From Chitinophaga oryzae (GTDB lineage Bacteria; Bacteroidota; Bacteroidia; Chitinophagales; Chitinophagaceae), in NCBI RefSeq assembly GCF_012516375.2, contig NZ_CP051204.2, forward strand, positions 8,231,501 to 8,295,500: a stretch of 64,000 bases of DNA, given 5' to 3'. The notes beneath the pieces are model-generated. The model ran no database searches, was not told the DNA's origin, and was given only the letters and a program-made list of their open reading frames with translations. Positions 17,321-25,039 of the stretch are shown here, in pieces (position 1 is the first letter of the stretch; each line of letters starts with the position of its first letter). The position numbers and the translations under genes were made by a program.

Positions 17321-17349
17321 AGATGCAGGCAAAAAGCCTGCCTGCATCT
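17321..17349 (-). terminator. Possible terminator after the sigma-54 response regulator
   Basis: The stem AGATGCAGG pairs with CCTGCATCT around an 11-base loop; a competing inner stem CAGGC/GCCTG is possible. On the minus strand it directly follows the regulator stop codon (17357). The trailing T tract is weak, so termination may be partial. Confidence 0.5.
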
Positions 17350-17356
17350 CCTGCTT

Positions 17357-18790
17357 TTAGTAGTTGATATTCAACAAGCGTAATTTATTATAGAGGGTTT
17401 TTCGGTCGATGTTTAACAACTGTGCTGCTTTCGTTTTATTGTATTTTACTTCTTTGAGCACATTGATGATTTTGTTGTACTCCGCCTGCAGCGCTACAGT
17501 CTTCAGGTCGTTGTCATTAGCCATGATGGCCAGTTCCCCGGTTACCTGCATTTCTTCCTGTGGCTGGGTAAAAGACTCTTTCATCTCCAGCGGCAGGGCT
17601 GCCATGGTGATTTCCTGCATTTCCGGTGTCAGCAGGCAGGCGCGGCGAATGATATTTTTCAGCTCACGAATATTGCCGGGCCAGTTGTACTGCTGGAAAC
17701 ATTTCCATACCTCCGGTGATATTTTGCCACAGGATTTCTCCAGTTCCCGTTCCACCTGTTCCACAAAGGCAGCCACAAACAGCGGCAGGTCTTCGCGGCG
17801 TTCGCGCAGCGGCGGAATGTAGATGGTGAATTCATTGAAGCGATGGAAGAGGTCTTCGCGGAACTTGCCCCGTTGCACCGACTCCGACAGCTTTTCGTTA
17901 GACGCCACGATGATGCGTACGTCTACCGGTATTTCCTTGAGGCTGCCCACGCGGCGGATCACTTTTTCCTGTAACACGCGCAGCATGGCCACCTGTATGT
18001 CGTACGAGAGGTTTGAAATTTCATCGAGGAAAAGCGTGCCTCCCTGCGCCTGTTCGAAAGCGCCTATTTTGGTACCGATAGCGCCGGTAAAGGCCCCTTT
18101 TTCGTGACCAAACAGTTCACTGGCAGCCAGTTCTTTGGAAAGACTTCCGCAGTCCAGCGCCACAAACGGTTGGGATGAACGTTTACTGTGGTGATGTATC
18201 AGGTGGGCCACCGATTCCTTACCGGTACCGGTTTCCCCGAAGATGATCACGCTGTAGTCTGTGGGCGCTACCAATTTTATCTGGCGGATCAATTCACGGG
18301 CGCCTTCACTTTCACCGTATACATATTTATCATTTTTATCGCTCTGGTTGCGGGACAGCAGCGTTTCGCGGGCTTCCGGGGCGCTGCCGGCATCCACCGG
18401 CTGCACGGCCAGGCGCTCCTGTTCGGATTCTTTGTGCGCAAAAGCTTTGTGCACCAGGTTCAGTATTTCATCGGGATACAGCGGCTTGGACAGATAATCG
18501 TACGCACCGTTTTTCACCATTTCCACGGCCACACGCACGTCCGTATAGCCGGTGATGATAATGACGATTGTCTGCGGATTGATCTGATGGATGTCCTGCA
18601 GCAATTGTGCGCCATCTGTATCTTTCAGCCTGTAATCGCACAGTACGAGATCGAATGTTTTTTCCTTCATCATTTTAAGCGCAGCAGCGCCTGTCATGGT
18701 GGTGTCTACATTGAACCCGTGTTTGCTCAGAAATTTACTGAGGAGCGTACAGATATTAATTTCGTCATCTATAATCAGGATATTTTTCAT
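17357..18790 (-). CDS. Sigma-54-dependent response regulator, NtrC family
   Basis: 477-residue RpoN activator: receiver (1-120, phosphoacceptor D52 in 'LVLCDYRL'), AAA+ domain (about 165-395) with Walker A 'GETGTGKES' and intact 'GAFTGA', and a Fis-type C-terminal HTH ('YNKTKAAQLLNIDRKTLYNKL'). The linker between receiver and AAA+ domain is rather long (about 40 residues). It lies opposite the two sensor kinases at 13845-16792, which are the best candidates for its input. A lone receiver gene follows 69 bases further upstream on the same strand. No target promoter of the strict TGGCAC-N5-TTGC form was noticed nearby. Confidence 0.93.
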   Translation of the reverse strand: MKNILIIDDEINICTLLSKFLSKHGFNVDTTMTGAAALKMMKEKTFDLVLCDYRLKDTDGAQLLQDIHQINPQTIVIIITGYTDVRVAVEMVKNGAYDYLSKPLYPDEILNLVHKAFAHKESEQERLAVQPVDAGSAPEARETLLSRNQSDKNDKYVYGESEGARELIRQIKLVAPTDYSVIIFGETGTGKESVAHLIHHHSKRSSQPFVALDCGSLSKELAASELFGHEKGAFTGAIGTKIGAFEQAQGGTLFLDEISNLSYDIQVAMLRVLQEKVIRRVGSLKEIPVDVRIIVASNEKLSESVQRGKFREDLFHRFNEFTIYIPPLRERREDLPLFVAAFVEQVERELEKSCGKISPEVWKCFQQYNWPGNIRELKNIIRRACLLTPEMQEITMAALPLEMKESFTQPQEEMQVTGELAIMANDNDLKTVALQAEYNKIINVLKEVKYNKTKAAQLLNIDRKTLYNKLRLLNINY

Positions 18791-18859
18791 ACTTCTCTAA
18801 TATGTGGTATTTGTCAACAGCTTACTTAAAATTACTAAATAAATCCCGGCTCGTGGCGG

Positions 18860-19282
18860 TTAGTGCCTGATGATGCCTATCAGTTCATCAACATGTTTCA
18901 CGCTGAATGGTTTGGGCAGGAAGAAGGTAGCCCCTGCGCTCAGCGCTTTTTGTTTCTCCATTCCGTTGTCATAGGCACTAATGGTTATCACCGGCAAGGC
19001 TGGGCATTCTTGTCTGATGACCGGCAGTGCGTCGAGCCCTGACCCGTCCGGAAGATGGATATCCAGGAACAGCAGGTCCGGCTGCTGGTGGCGCAGATGC
19101 AGCATTCCTTCATTCAGTGCATGGACATAGGTTACCTGGTAGCCATGTCTTACGAGCGTCAGCTGCAACAATCGACAAATGTCCGGTTCATCATCGATAA
19201 TAAGGATACTTGGTCCGTTTTTTATTTCATCCGCTGAACCCGATCCGGACCGGTTCACGGTTGTCTTTTTTGGTTGTAACAT
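18860..19282 (-). CDS. Single-domain response regulator
   Basis: 140-residue CheY-like receiver with no output domain. A polar, Ser/Gly-rich leader of about 24 residues precedes the receiver, which has the acidic pair D30/D31, phosphoacceptor D74 in 'LLFLDIHLPDGSG', the Thr/Ser switch region 'VITISAYD' and Lys in 'FLPKPFS'. It probably shuttles phosphate in the relay formed by the nearby kinases. The first 56 bases overlap the end of the glycosyltransferase gene in another frame; an internal GTG at 19258 would still overlap. Overlap and shared strand suggest co-expression with the glycosyltransferase. Confidence 0.88.
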   Translation of the reverse strand: MLQPKKTTVNRSGSGSADEIKNGPSILIIDDEPDICRLLQLTLVRHGYQVTYVHALNEGMLHLRHQQPDLLFLDIHLPDGSGLDALPVIRQECPALPVITISAYDNGMEKQKALSAGATFFLPKPFSVKHVDELIGIIRH

Positions 19283-21503
19283 ATTTGTGTTTGTTCCATT
19301 GTTCCATCAAAAGACGGGCAATCAGGTAGCACACCGTAGATTCGGCGCCCTGGTTCTGGTTAACATTGTTACGTTCCAGTCCATCATAGCATCCGTAGGT
19401 AAGGGGGTTATAGACCAGTTGTTTGAGATGGTTATTCCCCAGGTACCAGCTGAAGGCAACGCGCATTTTTTCCAGGTACAAATGGTTTTTAGTAGTGTTA
19501 TAAAAAGTGTCCAGGGCCAACATGGTATATGCCACTTCGATGGATTGCTCTCCACCTGCTTCATTGGCAGGGGGCATATGTTTATGGTACCATGTTTTAT
19601 TGCTGATGACTTTCATATAGCTGTCAGTAAAGGTTTTGCCACAAAGAAACGCCAGGCTTTCTTCTGCGGTTTTACGGTAAGCGGGCACTCCGGTTACCTG
19701 GAAAGCCAGCATCATGGCTTCAGGGAGCACGGCATTACCGTAGGTAAGGCTCGATTCAAACCATTTCCAGTCATCATCTGCTTCCGCTGTATATAATCCC
19801 TGCAATCGGGAGGCCAATTTATTGAGCAGCTCAGCGACCTGTTCGGTTTTCCGGTAATGCTGGAAATAATACAGTCCTTTGATGGCAAAAGCGATGGCCC
19901 TCGGGGAAGAGAGGCTGTCCATCCACCGCAGGCAGGGCCTGAAGAGGGACAGCAGCTCCTGTGTCATATCGAAAGACAGTACCCGGTGGCAGGAAAGAGC
20001 GTATCCCAGCGCCCATACCGCACGGCCGTTGGCGTCTTCCAGGTTCACTTCTTCATTCTGGCTGGTGAAGTTCCCTTCTTTGTCTACATAGTTGAGGAAG
20101 CGGCCTGACGGTTTACGACAGGAGGCAATAAAACGAATATACTTACGGATCAGGGAATCCGCGAAGGTGCTGGGTTTGATGGTAGTAATATACATGCAGA
20201 GCGCGATGAGTGCGCGGGCGTTGTCATCGAGGGTATAACCGTGAGCCGGGTCCGGCACGTCGTGGCGGGCGAACTGCAGCATACCGCGTTCGTCTGTCAG
20301 ACGGTCTACATGGTCCAGGTAAGGCGCCGGCAGATTGGGCATGGTCACTTTGCTGTCATCGAGCACTTCGCTGAACATGGCCATGTGCGCGATGGCCACG
20401 TTGTCCCATATGGAGCTGCGTGTTTTCTCGATGGCATTGCGGCTCATGGTGCGCCGCAGTTCAGGATTGCCCAGCAGCGTCATGGCAGCATGGGACAGTT
20501 GTTCCGCATTATTGAAATCGATCAGGCAGCCGCAGCTTTCATCCAGCATTTCCTTTGCCTGAACGAAGGCCGTTGAAATAACGGCACAACCTGCGCTCAT
20601 GGCGTATACAAAAGTTCCGCTGACAGCCTGATGGGGATCTTTGGAGGTGAAAAGGTAAATATCGGTCAGTGACAGATAGTCCAGTAAGGTATCGAGGGAG
20701 AGGTAGGTATTAACAAACCGCACGTTGTTTTCCAGCTGATATTCTTTTACCATTTCTTCCAATCGTTCGCGGTAGCGCTCTCCTTCGCGGGCCACGATGA
20801 CCGGATGGGTTTTGCCCAGAATAAGATAGATGGCATTGGGATATGTTTTGACGATGTCTTTCATGGCCCTGATACCCGTTTCCAGCCCTTTATTTTCGCT
20901 CAGGAGGCCGAAGGTGCTGAGCACCAGCTTATCTTCCAGATCGTATTGCTTTTTGAGGGCATTCACGTCATCGATGATATGGGCGTGGGTGCCATGTGGA
21001 ATATGAACGATTTTGTCTGCCGGCACCTGGTATACATCACGCAGCAAATCAACCGACGAGCGGGTCATGGCGGTCACTTTGGTGGCCAGGGCGCCGATCA
21101 GGCTAACTACCTTCAGGCATTTCTGGTCGGGGAATGGCAGTACGGTATGAAAACGGACGATAAAAGGTTTATCCAGCAGCGACAGCATGGCGAGCAGGTT
21201 GTGCCCGTATTCGCCGCCGTACAGGCCAAATTCGTGCTCGAAGCAGAGCAGGTCTATTTTACTGTTTTCATTGACCTGTTGCGCAAAGGCGATGCAGCTG
21301 TCAATGTCGAAAGGATTAACGGTGTACGTGACCGGGGCTTGTTTGCTTCCCCATGGTTTTCCCGATTCTTCCAGTGCACAGATTTCGATATTCAGTTTCC
21401 CGGCGAAACTTTTGTCCAGCGCGTTGATCAGATCTTGCGCAAATGTAGCGATACCGCACTCACGGGGCGGAAATGATGATACAAAAAGCAAGTTTTTAGT
21501 CAT
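19227..21503 (-). CDS. Glycosyltransferase family 4 with C-terminal alpha-barrel domain
   Basis: 758-residue, probably bifunctional protein. The N-terminal GT-B glycosyltransferase half (about 1-370) starts 'LLFVSSFPPRECGIATFAQDL' and has the GT4 nucleotide-sugar site 'SAGCAVISTAFVQAKEML' near residue 310. The second half (about 390-750) is an all-helical region with 'FARHDVPDPAHGYTLDDNARALIAL' and 'YGNAVLPEAMMLAF', a pattern of (alpha/alpha)6 barrels found in glycosidases. Proteins of this architecture in Bacteroidota often sit beside mannoside phosphorylase or receiver genes. The transferred sugar is not readable. Signal peptide and membrane helices are absent. It overlaps the downstream receiver gene, linking it to the signalling block. 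Confidence 0.88.
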   Translation of the reverse strand: MTKNLLFVSSFPPRECGIATFAQDLINALDKSFAGKLNIEICALEESGKPWGSKQAPVTYTVNPFDIDSCIAFAQQVNENSKIDLLCFEHEFGLYGGEYGHNLLAMLSLLDKPFIVRFHTVLPFPDQKCLKVVSLIGALATKVTAMTRSSVDLLRDVYQVPADKIVHIPHGTHAHIIDDVNALKKQYDLEDKLVLSTFGLLSENKGLETGIRAMKDIVKTYPNAIYLILGKTHPVIVAREGERYRERLEEMVKEYQLENNVRFVNTYLSLDTLLDYLSLTDIYLFTSKDPHQAVSGTFVYAMSAGCAVISTAFVQAKEMLDESCGCLIDFNNAEQLSHAAMTLLGNPELRRTMSRNAIEKTRSSIWDNVAIAHMAMFSEVLDDSKVTMPNLPAPYLDHVDRLTDERGMLQFARHDVPDPAHGYTLDDNARALIALCMYITTIKPSTFADSLIRKYIRFIASCRKPSGRFLNYVDKEGNFTSQNEEVNLEDANGRAVWALGYALSCHRVLSFDMTQELLSLFRPCLRWMDSLSSPRAIAFAIKGLYYFQHYRKTEQVAELLNKLASRLQGLYTAEADDDWKWFESSLTYGNAVLPEAMMLAFQVTGVPAYRKTAEESLAFLCGKTFTDSYMKVISNKTWYHKHMPPANEAGGEQSIEVAYTMLALDTFYNTTKNHLYLEKMRVAFSWYLGNNHLKQLVYNPLTYGCYDGLERNNVNQNQGAESTVCYLIARLLMEQWNKHKYVTTKKDNREPVRIGFSG

Positions 21504-22165
21504 TGGTCAAAAATTTAAGGCTTTCATTCACAACGGACCCATTGGGTAGTCCGGGATCTAAGCTTTTCAAATATCAATCCAACGCCTGACTGCTGCATTT
21601 TACCGGATTCATCAAACAAAAACTGTAGAAAATATTCCCCATATGTTTATCCCGTTTTTTCCCGGGTGGGGAAAACAATTTTTGCCCGGCGTTAAGAAGT
21701 AATTAACATTTGATATATCTATTTATTATTATAATTGTAAAATATTTGTTTCCTTTACCGGAAACAGGGGGGCAAAGCACAGCATTCGCAGTGGATACAT
21801 CCATAAAACCAAGGATGTGAAGGGATCACTGAAAGCACATATCACAAGCGGTTCCGGCGCGGATGCCTGGCTGGGGGTAAATCATGGCACTGATTGTCTT
21901 GCAGCCATAATAGCGGATCTCCGGCCACAGCAGGTTGTTGGGCGGCACAGGACATAAGAGATGAAAAAATAATTTAAAATATTTATAAAACATCAAAAAA
22001 AGTATACAATTTTGTTAATTGTCCAAACTTGCTTATTTTTAAACTCACGACCATATCGGGCCCAATTAACCAAAGATTAACACACTTCTTTTTTTGACGT
22101 TTTATAGTATCGGCGATTTACTTGGATCAAAATCTATCTATTCATTATAAAACCTTACCGCGCTT
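21504..22165. other. Long intergenic region between the glycosyltransferase and a small unknown gene
   Basis: 662 bases between two divergently read genes. Most is AT-rich, but 21758-21957 is more GC-rich and has an open frame (see the separate entry). A TTTG at about 22095 with a loosely matching TACTTGG downstream could be a promoter of the 22166 gene, but it does not fit the TAnnTTTG consensus. No dyads or RNA genes were recognised. Confidence 0.5.
21727..21957 (+). pseudogene. Possible decayed coding fragment
   Basis: A stretch of about 75 codons is open on the plus strand and ends at TAA 21955-21957, encoding for example 'HITSGSGADAWLGVNHGTDC'. The central part is more GC-rich than its surroundings and looks protein-like. 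There is no ATG, GTG or TTG in a plausible place and no family was recognised. It may be the remnant of a lost gene, or chance. Confidence 0.2.
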
Positions 22166-22444
22166 ATGCGACATATTGCATGTACCCTCAACGTGGATGG
22201 AGTCCCCACTAAAATCAACATCCGGAAAGTAGCCAAAGAAAGAAGATTCCTGGCAATTGTAGATCAGACAGTTACAGAATACATCATTTCAGACGAGACC
22301 AATGAAGTGGAATACTATGAAGGACCAAAATTAGACGACTATCTCTTTGAGAAAATAGCTGCCCTTATCAAACAGTATTTTCCCAAAGTAAAAGCCATTG
22401 TAAAAGTAGGGGAAGATAATTATGAGGACTATGACGACTACTAG
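22166..22444 (+). CDS. Hypothetical protein (92 aa)
   Basis: Small soluble protein, not recognised as a known family. The predicted fold is mixed: 'IACTLNVDGVPTKINIRKVAKERRFLAIVDQ' suggests beta strands, 'EKIAALIKQYFPKVKAIVKV' a helix and strand, and the C-terminus is very acidic and Tyr-rich ('EDNYEDYDDY'). No cysteine except C7, no signal peptide. ATG start; the long upstream intergenic region suggests its own promoter. It ends 15 bases before the convergent gpsA gene. Confidence 0.65.
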   Translation: MRHIACTLNVDGVPTKINIRKVAKERRFLAIVDQTVTEYIISDETNEVEYYEGPKLDDYLFEKIAALIKQYFPKVKAIVKVGEDNYEDYDDY

Positions 22445-22459
22445 TCGTCAGTCCTCGTG

Positions 22460-23488
22460 TCAGATAAATCCTTTTTCAAGTGAAAGAAAGGCCTCGGATG
22501 GATGCACCTGCTGCCATAATACTGCATACACCGCCTGGGCAACAGGCATCACCGCTCCTATCTCCTTGTTCATCTCATACATGCATTTGCTGGCATAATA
22601 CCCTTCTGCAATCATATTTAACTCCAGCTGCGCTGCTTTAACGGAGTATCCTTTCCCGATCATGTTACCGAAAGTCCGGTTCCTGCTATGCAGGGAGTAA
22701 CAGGTCACCAGCAGGTCGCCCAGGTAGGCGCTGGCGCTGTAGTTATGCACCGTAGGTTCGCTGCCCTGCAGCTCCGCTTTGCGGGCCTCGTATTGCTCCA
22801 GGAAAGCCTGCATTTCCCGGAAGCAGTTGGTGATATATACGCTCAGGAAATTATCGCCATATTCCAGGCCGTGCGCAATCCCCGCCCCCAGCGCATAGAT
22901 ATTTTTCATCACCGCGGCCAGCTGCACGCCAATCATATCTGTATTGACGATCGTCTGCAAATAGCTGCCGGTAAACTTATCGGCAATAGCCTGTGCGGCC
23001 TCCTGATGTACGCCTGAGAAAGTAAGATAAGAGAGTTTTTCATTGGCCACTTCCTCCGCATGGCAAGGCCCGGTGATGGTGAAGTAATGTGCAGCCGGCA
23101 GCCGGAAACGTTCTTCCAGGTACTCATTGATCAGCTGGTTATTGCCCGGTACCAGTCCTTTAATGGCCGAAATCACCTTCTTCCCTTCCAGCGCCGAAGC
23201 AGGGAGCTGCTCCAGCACTTCTGTCAGGAACGCCGAAGGCACCGCCAGCACCAGCTCATCACAGGCTGCCACCACAGCACGCACATCGCTGCTGAGCGAC
23301 AACAGGCTGGTATCAAAATATACAGAAGTCAGGTAATGTTTGTTATGATGGCGCTGCTGCATATGCCGGATGGTATCTTCATTGCGGATCCACCAGTGGA
23401 TATGCTGTCCATTGTCTGTCAGTATCTTGGCCAATGCAGTAGCCCAACTGCCACTGCCGATAATACCAATGCGATTCTCCTTGCTCAC
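22460..23488 (-). CDS. gpsA: Glycerol-3-phosphate dehydrogenase [NAD(P)+]
   Basis: Cytosolic enzyme that reduces dihydroxyacetone phosphate to sn-glycerol 3-phosphate for phospholipid synthesis. Rossmann motif 'IGIIGSGSWATALAKIL' is at the N-terminus, followed by 'WWIRNEDTIRHMQ', the conserved 'ISAIKGL' and 'TGPCHAEEVA', and the catalytic Lys in 'AAVMKNIYALGAGIAHGL'. The C-terminal helical domain includes 'LGDLLVTCYSLHSRNRTFG'. A GTG start at 23488 (342 residues, usual length) is preferred to the TTG at 23527, which lies in a repeat. It is separated from the efflux locus by a long palindrome. Confidence 0.93.
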   Translation of the reverse strand: MSKENRIGIIGSGSWATALAKILTDNGQHIHWWIRNEDTIRHMQQRHHNKHYLTSVYFDTSLLSLSSDVRAVVAACDELVLAVPSAFLTEVLEQLPASALEGKKVISAIKGLVPGNNQLINEYLEERFRLPAAHYFTITGPCHAEEVANEKLSYLTFSGVHQEAAQAIADKFTGSYLQTIVNTDMIGVQLAAVMKNIYALGAGIAHGLEYGDNFLSVYITNCFREMQAFLEQYEARKAELQGSEPTVHNYSASAYLGDLLVTCYSLHSRNRTFGNMIGKGYSVKAAQLELNMIAEGYYASKCMYEMNKEIGAVMPVAQAVYAVLWQQVHPSEAFLSLEKGFI

Positions 23489-23517
23489 AATGCTAATTTT
23501 ACGCAAGATAGGAAATC

Positions 23518-23655
23518 CGGCACGCAAAGGCGCAAAGAAGACCTTATTTGGTAAGAAAGCAAAGGAGCGAAGATCATATGATCTTCGCTCCTTTGCTTTC
23601 TTACCTGGTCAGCAAAATCTTTGCGTTCTTTTGCCAACTTTATTTCTTTGCGAGC
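23518..23655. repeat. Intergenic repeat region, GCAAAG family, with perfect 56-bp palindrome
   Basis: Bases 23550-23605 form a perfect 56-bp palindrome: 28-base arms centred between 23577 and 23578, with GATCAT/ATGATC in the middle and no spacer loop. On both sides come related units with GCAAAG, such as CGCAAAGGCGCAAAGAAG on the left and TCTTTGCGTTCTTTTGC on the right, which extend the inverted symmetry imperfectly. It lies after the adaptor gene stop (23658) and before the gpsA start. It may terminate the long efflux transcript. Confidence 0.8.
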
Positions 23656-23657
23656 AA

Positions 23658-25016
23658 TTATTTATTCTGCCCTTCGAAAAGTTTGTCTTTAGGCACCACC
23701 TTCACTTTCTTGCCATTATTCAGGGTGCGGGACACGGCGCTGTAGGGCGCGCTGATCACCTGGTCACCTTCCTGTAAGCCGGACAGGATCTGGATATTGG
23801 TGTCGTCCTGCACACCGGTTTTTACGGGCACCATTTTCACGGTGTTGTCTTTCTGCAATACAAATACCACTTCGTTCAGCGCTGCGGTGTTCTTATTGGC
23901 ATCTTCCGGTTTTTTCTCTTCTTTCTTTGTGGAATCAGTGTCGCGGGTGGTAACGGCATTGATGGGTATAGACAGCACGTTGTTTTCATGCCGGGTCTGT
24001 ATATCCACGCTGGCGCTCATACCGGGGCGGAAAGGAAATGCTTTGTGAAGGGCAGGGTTCAGCAGATCTGCATAGGATTCCGGCAGAATGCGGATATGCA
24101 CAATATAGCTGGTCACCTGTTCCGCTGAAGAGGCAGTGGCAGTGGTAGCTGTAGCAGCGCCTTTGCTGGAGCTGGCGATCTGGGTTACCACCCCTTTAAA
24201 ACGACGGTTGTTATAGGCGTCTACCTCGATGATGGCGGTATCACCGTATTTCACTTTGGGGACATCGTTCTCGCCAACGTCCACCTGTACTTCCATACGG
24301 CTCAGATCAGCGATACGCAGCATTTCGGTACCGGTCATCTGGGCGGTACCTACCACGCGTTCCCCTTTCTTTACATTGAGCAGGGATACGATACCGTTCA
24401 TGGGAGCTACGATCGTGGTACGACCGAGGTTTTTGTTAGCTTCTTTCAGATTGGCCTGTGCGCTCTGCACGCCAAACTTACTGCTGTTGATCTGTTGCAC
24501 CGCCGCGTTGTAATCCGCCTGGGAAGCGAGGAAAGTGGCTTCGCTGGTTTCAAACTCGGAGCGGGAGATCACTTTCTGGGAAAGCAATTCTTTATTACGA
24601 AGATAAGCGGCCTTGTTCTGGTCAAGGCGGGCTTTGTAGGAATTGAGCGCAGCAGCGGTATTGGCCAGCTGTGCCTGTGACTGACTAACGGAAGCCATGG
24701 CTTTGTCCACCATAGAACCGTAAATATCTCCGTAAATACGGGCCAGCACCTGGCCTTTTGCCACAGTATCCCCTTCGAGTACTGTCAGCTCTGTAATTTC
24801 GCCTGATACGTCGGAGCTGACTTTTACTTCTATTTCGGGATAAATCTTGCCACTGGCGGTTACTACCTCAATGATATTCTTTTTTTCTGCTTTGTCTGCC
24901 GCTACGTTCAGTGCTTCTTCTTTACCGATAACACCCGAAACTTTTAAAACAATGAGCAAAATAACAAGTAAACCTAAGCCCGTGAGCCAAAAAAGGGTCT
25001 TTTTATTCTTCTTCAT
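23658..25016 (-). CDS. Periplasmic adaptor subunit (HlyD/MacA-type membrane fusion protein)
   Basis: 452-residue adaptor that should bridge an inner-membrane ABC pump to a TolC channel. One N-terminal transmembrane helix (about 8-28) is followed by a barrel-sandwich hybrid half ('VSSDVSGEITELTVLEGDTVAKGQVLARIYG'), a coiled-coil hairpin rich in Ala/Gln/Asn (about 90-195), the second lipoyl half ('GRTTIVAPMNGIVSLLNVKKGERVVG') and a beta-barrel domain. An inserted stretch, 'SSSKGAATATTATASSAEQ', and a Lys/Asp-rich stretch, 'DTDSTKKEEKKPEDANKN', are unusual low-complexity additions. It follows the TolC gene by 23 bases and is the last gene of the locus. Confidence 0.92.
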   Translation of the reverse strand: MKKNKKTLFWLTGLGLLVILLIVLKVSGVIGKEEALNVAADKAEKKNIIEVVTASGKIYPEIEVKVSSDVSGEITELTVLEGDTVAKGQVLARIYGDIYGSMVDKAMASVSQSQAQLANTAAALNSYKARLDQNKAAYLRNKELLSQKVISRSEFETSEATFLASQADYNAAVQQINSSKFGVQSAQANLKEANKNLGRTTIVAPMNGIVSLLNVKKGERVVGTAQMTGTEMLRIADLSRMEVQVDVGENDVPKVKYGDTAIIEVDAYNNRRFKGVVTQIASSSKGAATATTATASSAEQVTSYIVHIRILPESYADLLNPALHKAFPFRPGMSASVDIQTRHENNVLSIPINAVTTRDTDSTKKEEKKPEDANKNTAALNEVVFVLQKDNTVKMVPVKTGVQDDTNIQILSGLQEGDQVISAPYSAVSRTLNNGKKVKVVPKDKLFEGQNK

Positions 25017-25039
25017 AAAGCAATTTATTTCCCGGCTGT

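Noticed and set aside
23127..23777. Small plus-strand frames across gpsA and the palindrome
   Set aside because: They are encoded by antisense gpsA and by the inverted repeat; no start signals or family resemblance.
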